Assembly (NCBI RefSeq): GCF_039537265.1
Contig: NZ_BAABAE010000002.1
Location: forward strand, 359,503-423,502
DNA: 64,000 bases
DNA from: Terrimesophilobacter bigeumensis
Lineage (GTDB): Bacteria; Actinomycetota; Actinomycetes; Actinomycetales; Microbacteriaceae
Direction of reading: 5' to 3'
Positions 42,466 through 53,550 of the stretch are shown here, piece by piece. The position numbers were made by a program, and so were the translations under genes. Below the pieces are notes generated by a model. That model did not search any database and was not told where the DNA came from. It was given only the letters and a program-made list of their open reading frames with translations. Every line of letters begins with the position of its first letter. Position 1 is the first letter of the stretch.

Positions 42466-43146
42466 ATGACCGCACGTATCCTCGTCGTCGATGACGACAC
42501 CGCGCTCGCGGAGATGATCGGTATCGTCCTGCGCACCGAAGGGTTCGATCCGGTCTTCTGCGCCGACGGTTCAGAGGCGTTCGCCACGTTTCAGTCGTCG
42601 CGGCCGGACCTCGTGCTCCTCGACCTCATGCTCCCCGGCAAGAACGGCATCGAGGTCTGCGCGGAGATCCGTACGGAGTCCGGCGTTCCCATCATCATGC
42701 TGACCGCGAAGTCGGACACGACGGATGTGGTCCGGGGCCTGGAGAGCGGTGCAGACGACTATGTCGTGAAGCCGTTCAACCCCAAGGAACTGGTCGCCCG
42801 CATCCGGACGCGCCTGCGCCCCACCCCGGTGGGCACGGCCGACACCCTGCACGTCGGCGACCTTATCCTCGATGTCGCCGGCCACGAGGTGCGTCGTGGG
42901 GAGACCCGCATCAACCTCACCCCTCTCGAATTCGAGCTGCTGCTCGCGCTCGCCACCAAGCCGCAGCAGGTGTTCACGCGCGAGATGCTCCTGGAACAGG
43001 TGTGGGGCTACCACTACAAGGCGGATACGCGGCTCGTCAACGTCCACGTCCAGCGGCTCCGCGCGAAGATCGAGGACGACCCGGACAATCCGCGGATCGT
43101 CATGACCGTGCGCGGGGTCGGCTATCGTGCCGGCACGACCGGATAG
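42466..43146 (+). CDS. mtrA: Two-component response regulator MtrA
   Basis: A 226-residue OmpR-family regulator. The acidic pocket DDD is at 9-11, the phospho-acceptor Asp53 is in LVLLDLMLPGKNG and Lys102 is in VVKPFNPKEL. The winged-helix domain fills residues about 130-226 (INLTPLEFELLLALA, TREMLLEQVWGYHYKADTRL, HVQRLRAKIEDDP). The match to actinobacterial MtrA is very close. It controls cell wall and division genes, and its partner mtrB follows after 18 bp. Start ATG 42466 has CAGGAAAG. The upstream 160 bp separate it from the divergent membrane operon. Confidence 0.96.
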   Translation: MTARILVVDDDTALAEMIGIVLRTEGFDPVFCADGSEAFATFQSSRPDLVLLDLMLPGKNGIEVCAEIRTESGVPIIMLTAKSDTTDVVRGLESGADDYVVKPFNPKELVARIRTRLRPTPVGTADTLHVGDLILDVAGHEVRRGETRINLTPLEFELLLALATKPQQVFTREMLLEQVWGYHYKADTRLVNVHVQRLRAKIEDDPDNPRIVMTVRGVGYRAGTTG

Positions 43147-43164
43147 CACCGCAGGATCGAACTG

Positions 43165-44859
43165 ATGGCAGCGAACCGGATGCCGGCCATCCGGATGCCC
43201 GCCATCCGGATGAGCGACTGGCGCTCGTATCCGGCGCAGCTCCTGCACTTCTGGCGAGCGAGCCTGCAGTTCCGCACGGTCGCGATCACGGTCCTGCTCT
43301 CCGGGCTCGGCGTCGCCATCCTCGGCAGCTACATGTCCATAAGCATCGGCGACAACCTGTTCGACTCGAGGCTCAACCAGGTTCTCGCCGAGTCGAGCAA
43401 GGCCACGGTGCAGGCCCAGGACTTCTTCGACAGCGACCTCGCCACGACCGATCCATCGCGCACCGACCTCGAGTTCCTGGGCAACACCGTGCTGAGCAAC
43501 ATCCGGGCCACGACGACGAGCCCTGGCGGCCTGGGGGTCGCGATCTACCGCTCGCCGGGACAGCAGACGCCGGTGACGATGCAGCCGGCGGCCAGTCGCG
43601 GGTTCCCCGACGAGGTCGTCTCGCCCGCCCTCCAGGACGCGGTCGAGAACAACCGCGGTGCCGACCGGGTCTGGTGGCAGTCGGTCGCGCTCGACGACGG
43701 CAGGCCGGCGATCGCGGTCGGATCCCTCCTCACCGTCCCCAACGCAGGGTTCTACGAGCTCTACCTCGTCTACGACCTCGGCGACGCCCAGCAGACTCTC
43801 GCCTTCGTGCAGCAGACTCTCGCCCTCGGAAGCCTCGCGCTCGTCCTGCTCATCGGCGCCGTCACCTACATCGTGATCCGGCTAGTCGTCGGGCCGGTTC
43901 GCGTCGCCGCCGAGGTGAGCCAGAAGCTTGCGGCCGGGCAGCTCGAGCAGCGCATCCCGGAGAAGGGGGAGGACGTGATCGCGACCCTCGCCCGATCGTT
44001 CAACGGCATGGCCGACAGCCTCCAGAAGCAGATCACGAAACTCGGCGAGCTCTCCCGCCTGCAGCAGCGGTTCGTCGCCGATGTCTCCCACGAGCTGCGC
44101 ACACCCCTCACGACCATCCGACTCGCCGGAGACGTGCTGTACGACCAGCGGGACACGTTCCCGGCGGCGACCGCGCGCACGGCAGAACTGCTGCACACCC
44201 AGGTGCAGCGCTTCGAGGTCCTGCTGGCCGACCTGCTCGAGGTGAGCCGCTACGACGCGGGCGCCGTCGAGCTCGAGGTCGAGCCCACGAACCTGGTCCG
44301 CCTCGTCGAGGATGCCGTCGACTCGATGCGCCTCGTCGCGAGCGAGCGCGGATCCGACCTGCGCGTGGTGGCGGCCGGAGGATATTTCGAGGCGGAGCTC
44401 GACGCCCGCCGCATCCGCCGCATCCTGCGCAACCTGCTCGGCAACGCGATCGAGCACGGGGAGGGCAAGCCGATCGTCGTCATGGTCGACAGCAACGAGC
44501 ACGCCGTGGCATTCACCGTGCGCGACCACGGAGTCGGCATCGCGACCGATGACCTCTCGCGCGTCTTCGACCGGTTCTGGCGGGCGGACCCGTCCCGACA
44601 GCGGACGATCGGGGGAACGGGACTCGGCCTCGCGATCTCCCTCGAGGACGCCGCCCTGCACAAGGGCTATCTCGACGTGTGGTCGGAGCCGGGGAACGGG
44701 ACGTGCTTCCGGCTCACCCTGCCGCGCGACCTGGACAGCTCGATCCGCGTCTCACCGCTCGACCTTCCGCCCGCCGAAGCGGTGGAGGAGCTGGGCGAGG
44801 CCACGGGGGAGCTGCCGGTGGAGACCCTCGGCACGATGGAGGGAGCTTCCGATGACTGA
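43165..44859 (+). CDS. mtrB: Sensor histidine kinase MtrB
   Basis: A 564-residue sensor kinase. Transmembrane helices are at about 38-60 and 220-242, with a 160-residue extracellular part between. HAMP (about 240-295), HisKA with His309 in VSHELRTPLTTIRLAG, and the HATPase domain with N box NLLGNAIEHGEG, G1 DHGVGIATDDL and G2 GGTGLGLAIS follow. The N-terminus MAANRMPAIRMPAIRM repeats MPAIR, giving three in-frame ATGs at 43165, 43180 and 43195. Works with MtrA. lpqB overlaps its end by 8 nt. Confidence 0.95.
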   Translation: MAANRMPAIRMPAIRMSDWRSYPAQLLHFWRASLQFRTVAITVLLSGLGVAILGSYMSISIGDNLFDSRLNQVLAESSKATVQAQDFFDSDLATTDPSRTDLEFLGNTVLSNIRATTTSPGGLGVAIYRSPGQQTPVTMQPAASRGFPDEVVSPALQDAVENNRGADRVWWQSVALDDGRPAIAVGSLLTVPNAGFYELYLVYDLGDAQQTLAFVQQTLALGSLALVLLIGAVTYIVIRLVVGPVRVAAEVSQKLAAGQLEQRIPEKGEDVIATLARSFNGMADSLQKQITKLGELSRLQQRFVADVSHELRTPLTTIRLAGDVLYDQRDTFPAATARTAELLHTQVQRFEVLLADLLEVSRYDAGAVELEVEPTNLVRLVEDAVDSMRLVASERGSDLRVVAAGGYFEAELDARRIRRILRNLLGNAIEHGEGKPIVVMVDSNEHAVAFTVRDHGVGIATDDLSRVFDRFWRADPSRQRTIGGTGLGLAISLEDAALHKGYLDVWSEPGNGTCFRLTLPRDLDSSIRVSPLDLPPAEAVEELGEATGELPVETLGTMEGASDD

Positions 44860-46540
44860 ACTCCGACGCCGCGTCGCGGCAGCGCTCCTGGCCGCAGGGC
44901 TCGCGGCGACCCTCACGGCCTGCGGTGGCATCCCGACCTCCGGCGGTGTGCAGGCCGGGGCGCCTTTCACCGACGAACCGGCCGGCGACTTCGTCTTCAA
45001 CCCGGTCGGGCCGACGACGGATGCCGACCAGCGCGGCATCCTCGAAGGGTTCATCGCCGCCTTCACCGGACCGCAGGGCGACTACAGCACGGCGCGCGAG
45101 TTCCTCAGCAGCCAGTTCAAGAAGGAGTGGGACCCGCGGCAGAGTGTGCTCATCCGCACCGGGATCCCGACCGTGCGCGCGGTCGACTCGACGACCATGG
45201 AATACTCGTTCACGACCAAGGCGCAGCTCGACGAGTTCGGCGCGTACTCCGCCGGGGCACCCGCGACCCAGACGCTTCAGTTCCGGTTCGTGCAGGAGGA
45301 CGGCCAGTGGCGCATCAGCCAGGCGCCCCCCGGGATCGTGCTGCCGGAGAGCACCTTCCTGACGATCTTCAGCAAGCATGCGCTCTACTTCTACGACCTG
45401 AGCCTGCAGTACCTTGTGCCGGACGAGCGCTGGTTCGCCGGAGGCACGACGGCCACGAGGGTCGTCTCCGCGCTGCTCGCCGGCCCACCGGAGTGGTTGA
45501 AGGGCGCCGTCGTCACCCAGTTCCCGGACGGCACGCAGCTCACCCCCGGCACGACGGTGACGATCGACTCGACCGTCGCCCAGGTCAACCTCACGACAGA
45601 GGCGGCGGCGGCCGACCGGCGCCAGCGGCAGCTCATGGAGCTGCAGCTCTCGGAGAGCCTCAGCACCGTCTCCGGAATTGCGAGCGTCGAGGTGTCGGTC
45701 GCTGGATCGCTCCTGGCGATCGAACCGATCGGCTCCGACGGCCCCGTGGTCCAGCGCGCGGTCGACTCCCGGCCGCTCGTGCTCGCCGACGGCAGGTTCG
45801 GCTACCTCTCCGGCGGCGAGGTCACGAGCATCGACGAGTTGAGCCCGAAGATCGTGGAACTCGACCCGCGCGCGGTGACGCTCGGTTCGCACGGAACCGT
45901 GGCCGCCGTGCTCGCCGCCGACGGGGTCTACGTCGCCCGCACCGGCCAGGCGCCGGTGCGCAGGCTCGACGACAGGCCCGGTCTCATCGCCCCGTCGCTC
46001 GACGACTTCGGATACATCTGGTCGGTCCCGGCCGACGACCCGACCGAGATCGTCGCCTTCGACTTCGACGGCAACCCGCATCCGGTCTCCGTCGCCCTGC
46101 CCGCCGGTGCGACCATCGTCTCCCTCGACGTCGCTCAGGACGACTCTCGCGTGGCCATCCTCCTGCAGACGATCGCGGGGCCGCGGCTGCTCGTGGCCGC
46201 GATCGTGCGCGACCCCGGCCAGGGCTACGTCCCGACGAGCATCGGGACTCCCGTGCTCGATTCGCTCATCGACTCCGAGACGGCGATCGACGCGACCTGG
46301 GTCGACCGGTTCTCGGTTGCGGCGCTCACCGCGTCGGACGGCGACCCGATCGTGGTCTCCTACGAGATCGGCGGCCTGCAGTCCTCCCTCGGCCGCCCGG
46401 CTCCCGCCCTCGCGATCGTCGGCGGCAACTACCGGCCCGGCCTTCGAGTGCTGACCGCCGACAACCTTCTGCAGTCGCCGCGCGGCAGCAGCTGGCAGTC
46501 CGGTTCGACGGTCGTCGAACTCCTCGCCACCCAGCGGTAG
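44852..46540 (+). CDS. lpqB: Lipoprotein LpqB
   Basis: A 562-residue lipoprotein. The signal MTELRRRVAAALLAAGLAAT ends in the lipobox LTAC with Cys24 as lipid anchor. A GerMN domain (about 200-300; LTPGTTVTIDSTVAQVNLTT) and a C-terminal LpqB beta-propeller-like domain follow. It binds MtrB outside the membrane and modulates MtrAB signalling in actinobacteria. The ATG overlaps the mtrB stop by 8 nt. Confidence 0.94.
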   Translation: MTELRRRVAAALLAAGLAATLTACGGIPTSGGVQAGAPFTDEPAGDFVFNPVGPTTDADQRGILEGFIAAFTGPQGDYSTAREFLSSQFKKEWDPRQSVLIRTGIPTVRAVDSTTMEYSFTTKAQLDEFGAYSAGAPATQTLQFRFVQEDGQWRISQAPPGIVLPESTFLTIFSKHALYFYDLSLQYLVPDERWFAGGTTATRVVSALLAGPPEWLKGAVVTQFPDGTQLTPGTTVTIDSTVAQVNLTTEAAAADRRQRQLMELQLSESLSTVSGIASVEVSVAGSLLAIEPIGSDGPVVQRAVDSRPLVLADGRFGYLSGGEVTSIDELSPKIVELDPRAVTLGSHGTVAAVLAADGVYVARTGQAPVRRLDDRPGLIAPSLDDFGYIWSVPADDPTEIVAFDFDGNPHPVSVALPAGATIVSLDVAQDDSRVAILLQTIAGPRLLVAAIVRDPGQGYVPTSIGTPVLDSLIDSETAIDATWVDRFSVAALTASDGDPIVVSYEIGGLQSSLGRPAPALAIVGGNYRPGLRVLTADNLLQSPRGSSWQSGSTVVELLATQR

Positions 46541-46634
46541 CACCTGTTCTCCACAGCGGGCGCCCCATGCGGGCTCTCCACCGATCGCGCCCTCCACCAG
46601 TCGGCGGCGATCCGGGGCCTGCCATGCTCTTCCG

Positions 46635-47405
46635 ATGCGCGACCTTCTCACTGGTGCCGTGCGCGAGGCGGTACGCGACGCCGTGCTCGATGCGGCCGCG
46701 GTGCTGCTGCCGGTGGACTGCGCGGGATGCGGGCGGCCGGATCGCGCGCTGTGCCCGGCCTGTCGTGTGCAGTGCACGGCCGACCCCGTCCTGCGGCGGC
46801 TCGCGGACGGCACGCCCGTCGTGAGCGCCCTGCGCTACGAGGGGGTGGTGCGCCGTGCGATCCTCGCGTTCAAGGAGGAGGGGCGGACCGATGCCGCCCG
46901 ACCGCTCGCGAGATCCATCTGTGTCGCGATCGAAGAGGCTGCGGCGGGGGCCCTGTCGGCCGAGGACGCAGGAGCAACGGGCGGGGGGACGGCGGCGGGT
47001 TTGGCCATGCCCGCGAGGCTCGAACTGTGCACCGTCCCCGCGACGCGAGCTGGCCGACGCCGCCGAGGGTACCGTCCGGTCGACCTGCTCGTGCGTACGG
47101 CGGGGTTCCGGCCGGTCACCGTCCTCACCGTCGTGGCCGGGATGGTCCAGCAGAAGGCGCTCGGCCGCGAAGAGCGCGACAGCAACCTGCGGGACGCGAT
47201 GCGGGTGCGGCATCCGCCCGGCGCAGCCCCACTCCTCGGGCGGCGGTTCATCGTGGTCGACGACATCCTGACGACCGGGGCGACCCTCGGCGAGGCCGCC
47301 AGGGCGCTGCATGCGGCGGGCGGCGAGGTCGTGGCCTGCGCGACGCTCGCCTTCACACCGCGGCTCTTCGGCAGGGCGGCGAGCATTCCCGGATTCCGTG
47401 CGTGA
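46635..47405 (+). CDS. comF: ComF family phosphoribosyltransferase-like protein
   Basis: A 256-residue protein. An N-terminal zinc-finger has Cys29, Cys32, Cys40 and Cys43 (CAGCGRPDRALCPAC). The phosphoribosyltransferase PRPP loop is at 205-217 (FIVVDDILTTGAT), and the QQKALGREERDSNLRDAM stretch is typical of ComF. Role in DNA uptake or nucleotide metabolism is uncertain in this group. Position between lpqB and hpf matches mycobacteria. CATGCT 6 nt before the ATG could be a weak -10. Confidence 0.92.
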   Translation: MRDLLTGAVREAVRDAVLDAAAVLLPVDCAGCGRPDRALCPACRVQCTADPVLRRLADGTPVVSALRYEGVVRRAILAFKEEGRTDAARPLARSICVAIEEAAAGALSAEDAGATGGGTAAGLAMPARLELCTVPATRAGRRRRGYRPVDLLVRTAGFRPVTVLTVVAGMVQQKALGREERDSNLRDAMRVRHPPGAAPLLGRRFIVVDDILTTGATLGEAARALHAAGGEVVACATLAFTPRLFGRAASIPGFRA

Positions 47406-47500
47406 CATCCACAGGAACGGCGGCTACGGTGTGTGAAAGAGGCGCGATAATCCGCCTGGTTTCGCTGGGCGGGCGCGCAGCAGAAGACTGGGAGGACGAC

Positions 47501-48184
47501 ATGGACGTTTCCATCAACGGGCTCGGACTGGGCATCACCGATCGGTTCCGCGATTATGCGATCGAGAAGTCGGAGAAGGTCGCGCATCTCGCCGACAAGG
47601 CCCTGGCCTTCGAGGTCAAGGTCTCCCGCCACAACGAGAAGAACGGCGCCAACGGCGACGATCGGGTCGAACTGACCCTCATCGGCCCCGGCCCGCTGGT
47701 GCGCTCGGAGGCCGTCGGTTCCGACAAGTACGTCGCCTTCGACCTCGCCCTCGACAAGTTGATGGAACGCATCCGCCGGGCCAAGGATCGCGGCAAGGTG
47801 CATAAGAGCGGCAAGCGTCGCCCCGTCTCCCTGCGCGAGGCCAGCGCCGACGGGTTCAAGGTCGTCGACATCACGCCGGTCGACCAGGACCTCATCGAAC
47901 GAGTCGCGACCGGCTCGATCCCGGTGATCGCCGAGGGCGGCGCGGAGGCGGAGGAGGAGTGGAGCCCCGTCGTCATCCGCAAGAAGGTGTTCGCCGCGAC
48001 CCCCATGACGGTCGACGATGCGCTCTATCGCATGGAACTCGTCGGCCACGACTTCTACCTCTTCATCGACGCCGAGACCGATCGCCCGAGCGTCGTCTAC
48101 CGGCGCAAGGGATGGGACTACGGGGTCATCGGCCTCGACCTTGAGCAGCACGAGGAGCAGGGGAAGCGCCGTCAGCGGCGGTGA
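47501..48184 (+). CDS. hpf: Ribosome hibernation-promoting factor, long form
   Basis: A 227-residue long-type HPF/RaiA. The N-terminal S30AE domain (about 1-105; MDVSINGLGLGITDRFRDYA) binds the ribosomal decoding region, and the C-terminal domain (about 165-225; VVIRKKVFAATPMTVDDALY, GHDFYLFIDAETD) dimerises to form 100S ribosomes. A charged linker joins them. Start ATG 47501 has GGGAGG. Directly upstream of secA as in other actinobacteria. A 5-bp hairpin (48195-48208) follows. Confidence 0.94.
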   Translation: MDVSINGLGLGITDRFRDYAIEKSEKVAHLADKALAFEVKVSRHNEKNGANGDDRVELTLIGPGPLVRSEAVGSDKYVAFDLALDKLMERIRRAKDRGKVHKSGKRRPVSLREASADGFKVVDITPVDQDLIERVATGSIPVIAEGGAEAEEEWSPVVIRKKVFAATPMTVDDALYRMELVGHDFYLFIDAETDRPSVVYRRKGWDYGVIGLDLEQHEEQGKRRQRR

Positions 48185-48213
48185 TGGAGGCGCGCAGCCG
48201 ACCGGCTGAGGGT

Positions 48214-48219
48214 TAGGCT
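48214..48219 (+). promoter_or_regulatory. -10 element (TAGGCT) for secA
   Basis: TAGGCT lies 70 nt before the secA GTG and just after the CAGCC/GGCTG hairpin that follows hpf. It would give a leader of about 65 nt including the AAGGAGA ribosome site. Confidence 0.4.
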
Positions 48220-48289
48220 TTGATGTCGGCCCAGCCGCGACGCGCCAGCGTGCCGCGGAATGCCCGAAAGACCGCAAGGAGAATTTCAC

Positions 48290-51187
<2,898 letters not shown>

Positions 51188-51191
51188 CGCG

Positions 51192-51653
51192 CTACAGCAC
51201 GTTGATGGCGGTCGCGCGCCAGCGGCTGTCCAGGCCCTCGAGCCGGATGGCGACGGCGCGCACCCGTGCCCTGCCCCGGACGATGACGACGGCTTCGACG
51301 ATGCCGTCGCGCGGCTCGAAGATCGAGATCGAGCCGATGGCGAAGGCCGGCCGGACCGGCACCCTGCCCTTCGCCTGGCGGGCGCGGGCCGAGAGCACCA
51401 CACGCTTGAGCAGATGGCGGTAGACGTCATCCGTCACCCACCGGGAGATCTGCTCGAGGTCGCGGGCGCCGGCGAGGATCTCGATGACGCAGCGCGTCAG
51501 ATTCTCCAGCAGCGGCGTCGGCCCGGGCAGCACCGACCGTGGCGACGGTTGGTGGGCGAAGTACTCGTCGGATTCCAGTTCGTCGTTGCGGCGCTTCGGT
51601 TGCTGCGCTTCGAGCCTTGCGATCGGGCGCGGTGCGGGCAGGGGGGTGCTCAT
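51192..51653 (-). CDS. Rv3235 family protein
   Basis: A 153-residue protein started at ATG 51653 (MSTPLPAPRPIARLEAQQPK). After a polar 50-residue N-terminus comes the conserved part LLENLTRCVIEILAGARDLE, QISRWVTDDVYRHLLKRVVL and a beta-strand end (FAIGSISIFEPRDGIVEAVV). This is the pattern of the Rv3235 family, found beside secA in actinobacteria. Function unknown. It is convergent with secA, 4 bp away. A longer frame to 51752 crosses the region upstream and is not needed. Confidence 0.83.
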   Translation of the reverse strand: MSTPLPAPRPIARLEAQQPKRRNDELESDEYFAHQPSPRSVLPGPTPLLENLTRCVIEILAGARDLEQISRWVTDDVYRHLLKRVVLSARARQAKGRVPVRPAFAIGSISIFEPRDGIVEAVVIVRGRARVRAVAIRLEGLDSRWRATAINVL

Positions 51654-51814
51654 CAAGACTCCGGCTTTTCGAGGTGAGGTGCTCGGACGGGTCTGGCGCT
51701 GTCTGCTCGTTCGAGGTGACATACCCGCGAATACTAAAGCAGGTTGAGACAAGTCTGTCTACCTCCAGACCCTCGACCTGTGGATAACCTCCCACGGGTG
51801 TCGGCGCGGATGGC

Positions 51815-51820
51815 TAGCGT
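51815..51820 (+). promoter_or_regulatory. -10 element (TAGCGT) for leaderless hypothetical gene
   Basis: TAGCGT is followed by 6 nt and the ATG at 51827; no ribosome site. Same layout as at galE, pdtaS and the gene at 62320. Confidence 0.4.
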
Positions 51821-51826
51821 CGCCTC

Positions 51827-52423
51827 ATGCGATGGAACAACCTGTTCGACGACCTCGAGGGGCAACTGGAGCACGAGCTCGGCGCCGAGGAGGTGGACCT
51901 GCGCGGCGAGGAGGAGAGGCTGCGCCTCGGCCGACTTTCGATGCGTGATCGGTTGCAGTCGCTCCATGAAGCGTGCGGTGCGCGGGAGTACTCGCTTCGC
52001 ATCGCGCTCCGGGACGGGGCGATCATCCGGCTGCGACCGCTCGGTTTCGGAAAGGACTGGATGTCGGCGGACCTGCTGGACGAGACGACTCGTCGCGCAC
52101 AGGTCATCGTGCCCCTCGAGTCCGTCGCGAGCATCATTCTCGATCGCGACCAGGTTGCAGCAAGCCTTGCGGCGCGGCCGGGTGACGGCTCTCGCGGCCT
52201 CTCCGCGCGGCTGGGCATTGCGTTCGTGCTGCGGGATCTCTGCCGGCGCAGGAGCCCGGTCGACCTGATGCTCGTGGGCGGAACCCTGCACGGGACGATC
52301 GATCGTGTCGGTCGGGAGCACTGCGACGTGGCCGTGCACGAGCCGGGGACCTCGCGCCGGGAGAGCGGCGTCACCCAGTATCGGGTCGTGCCGTTCGGTC
52401 AGCTCCTGCTCGTGCGGATGTGA
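51827..52423 (+). CDS. Conserved protein of unknown function
   Basis: A 198-residue protein, not recognised beyond the pattern of a conserved actinobacterial gene near secA. The acidic N-terminus has FDDLEGQLEHELGAEEVDLR, and the middle looks beta-rich (IRLRPLGFGKDW, AQVIVPLESVASIIL). The end, LMLVGGTLHGTIDRVGREHC followed by QYRVVPFGQLLLV, resembles a small Sm-like or barrel fold in outline. No signal peptide or helix for membrane insertion. The last 25 bp overlap the opposite-strand HTH gene. Leaderless start likely. Confidence 0.75.
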   Translation: MRWNNLFDDLEGQLEHELGAEEVDLRGEEERLRLGRLSMRDRLQSLHEACGAREYSLRIALRDGAIIRLRPLGFGKDWMSADLLDETTRRAQVIVPLESVASIILDRDQVAASLAARPGDGSRGLSARLGIAFVLRDLCRRRSPVDLMLVGGTLHGTIDRVGREHCDVAVHEPGTSRRESGVTQYRVVPFGQLLLVRM

Positions 52424-52692
52424 TCCTCGCCGAGTGCGAGCTCGGTGACATTGGCGAAGTCCGACTGGTTCCAGAGGCTCGCCCGCCGGGCCTCCTCGTA
52501 CCTGGCGTCGATGTAGGACTCGAGCACGTCCCGCTCCACCCTCCATTGACCGCGCACGCCGATCCTGATCGCAGGGAGCTCGCCCGACCTGACGAGCGAG
52601 TACGCCTGTCCGACCGAGACGCTGAGCATCTCGGCGGTGTCGGCGATGGTGAGGAAACGGGCGAGGGCACCGCGGGGGCTGGCGTCGTTCAT
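52399..52692 (-). CDS. Excisionase/MerR-like helix-turn-helix protein
   Basis: A 97-residue protein. FLTIADTAEMLSVSVGQAYS followed by LVRSGELPAIRIGVRGQWRV is the classic HTH_17 (excisionase/MerR-like) fold, with ERDVLESYIDARYEEARR as the closing helix. There is no integrase or phage gene near, so it is more likely a regulator of the SAF/CpaE-like pair whose promoter region it faces (start 124 bp from the SAF ATG). Small overlap (25 bp) with the convergent gene. Confidence 0.82.
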   Translation of the reverse strand: MNDASPRGALARFLTIADTAEMLSVSVGQAYSLVRSGELPAIRIGVRGQWRVERDVLESYIDARYEEARRASLWNQSDFANVTELALGEDHIRTSRS

Positions 52693-52816
52693 GTCTCGAT
52701 TATCGGACGGATGGCGGCGCCCGGACGGGCCTGTGGATAACTTCCGACGCCGCCGGGCTCAGGGCAGCACGATAGTGCGGTGGGCGCATCCGCCCGACGA
52801 ACTCTGGGAGGCAGCC

Positions 52817-53548
52817 ATGGCCGGAACGCGGGACCCTGGGAGAACGGGCGACTCGGGTCGCATGGGCCGCCCGGGTCGAATGGGCGACTCCGGGCGCGAT
52901 CCCGGGTGGAACGCCGGAGCCGTGCGCCCGGCGCGCCAGCGGCGGCCGTTCCGGTTCGACCCGCGGCTCGCGATCGGAGTGGTCATGGTGGTCGCCTCGG
53001 TCGTCGGGGTGTATGCGGTCGTGGTGGCGGCCGATCGCAGCGTGCTCGTCTACGCCGCCACATCGACCGTCAACCCGGGAGACCGCATCTACATCGACGA
53101 CCTCCAGCCGACGAGCGTACGGCTCGGCGAGGCCGCCGGCCGATACCTCCTCCCGGAGGACGTGCCCGCCGAAGGGCTGCTCGTCACCCGTTCCGTCGCG
53201 GCCGGTGAACTCGTGCCGGCCTCGGCGGTCGGCTCGGCCGCGAGCATCCGCTTCGCCTCGGTCGTCGCCTCGGTGAGCGGGCGACTGTCCAAGGCGATCG
53301 CCCCCGGGGCGGTTGTGGATGTCTGGTCGGCGGTCGAGACCGACCACGGGGTGTTCGGGCCGCCTGTCGTGCTCGTCGGCTCGGCCACCATCGTGCGCGT
53401 CGTCGATGCGGGCGGCCTCATCGCGGACGGGGGCGGCGAGGGCGTCGAGGTGCTCGTCCCGCGTGACAGGATCGCCCGCGTGCTCGAGGCCACGGCCAAC
53501 GGCGATGCGGTCTCGCTCGTGCCGGTGAGCATCCCGGCCGGGAGGTGA
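52817..53548 (+). CDS. SAF domain-containing membrane-anchored protein
   Basis: A 243-residue protein started at ATG 52817 behind GGGAGGCAG. The N-terminal 45 residues are repetitive and polar (RMGRPGRMGDSGRD arises from a tandem DNA repeat at about 52850-52900). A transmembrane helix (LAIGVVMVVASVVGVYAVVV, about 53-72) and a SAF/CpaB-like domain (VYAATSTVNPGDRIYIDDLQ, LLVTRSVAAGELVPASAV) follow. SAF proteins of this kind resemble CpaB of Flp pili. The next gene is a CpaE-like ATPase, but no CpaF, TadB/C or pilin gene is in the window. Confidence 0.88.
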   Translation: MAGTRDPGRTGDSGRMGRPGRMGDSGRDPGWNAGAVRPARQRRPFRFDPRLAIGVVMVVASVVGVYAVVVAADRSVLVYAATSTVNPGDRIYIDDLQPTSVRLGEAAGRYLLPEDVPAEGLLVTRSVAAGELVPASAVGSAASIRFASVVASVSGRLSKAIAPGAVVDVWSAVETDHGVFGPPVVLVGSATIVRVVDAGGLIADGGGEGVEVLVPRDRIARVLEATANGDAVSLVPVSIPAGR

Positions 53549-53550
53549 CG

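Noticed and set aside
52399..52692. Prophage or integrative element marked by an excisionase
   Set aside because: No integrase, attachment repeats or phage genes are near; the HTH_17 fold is common in host regulators.
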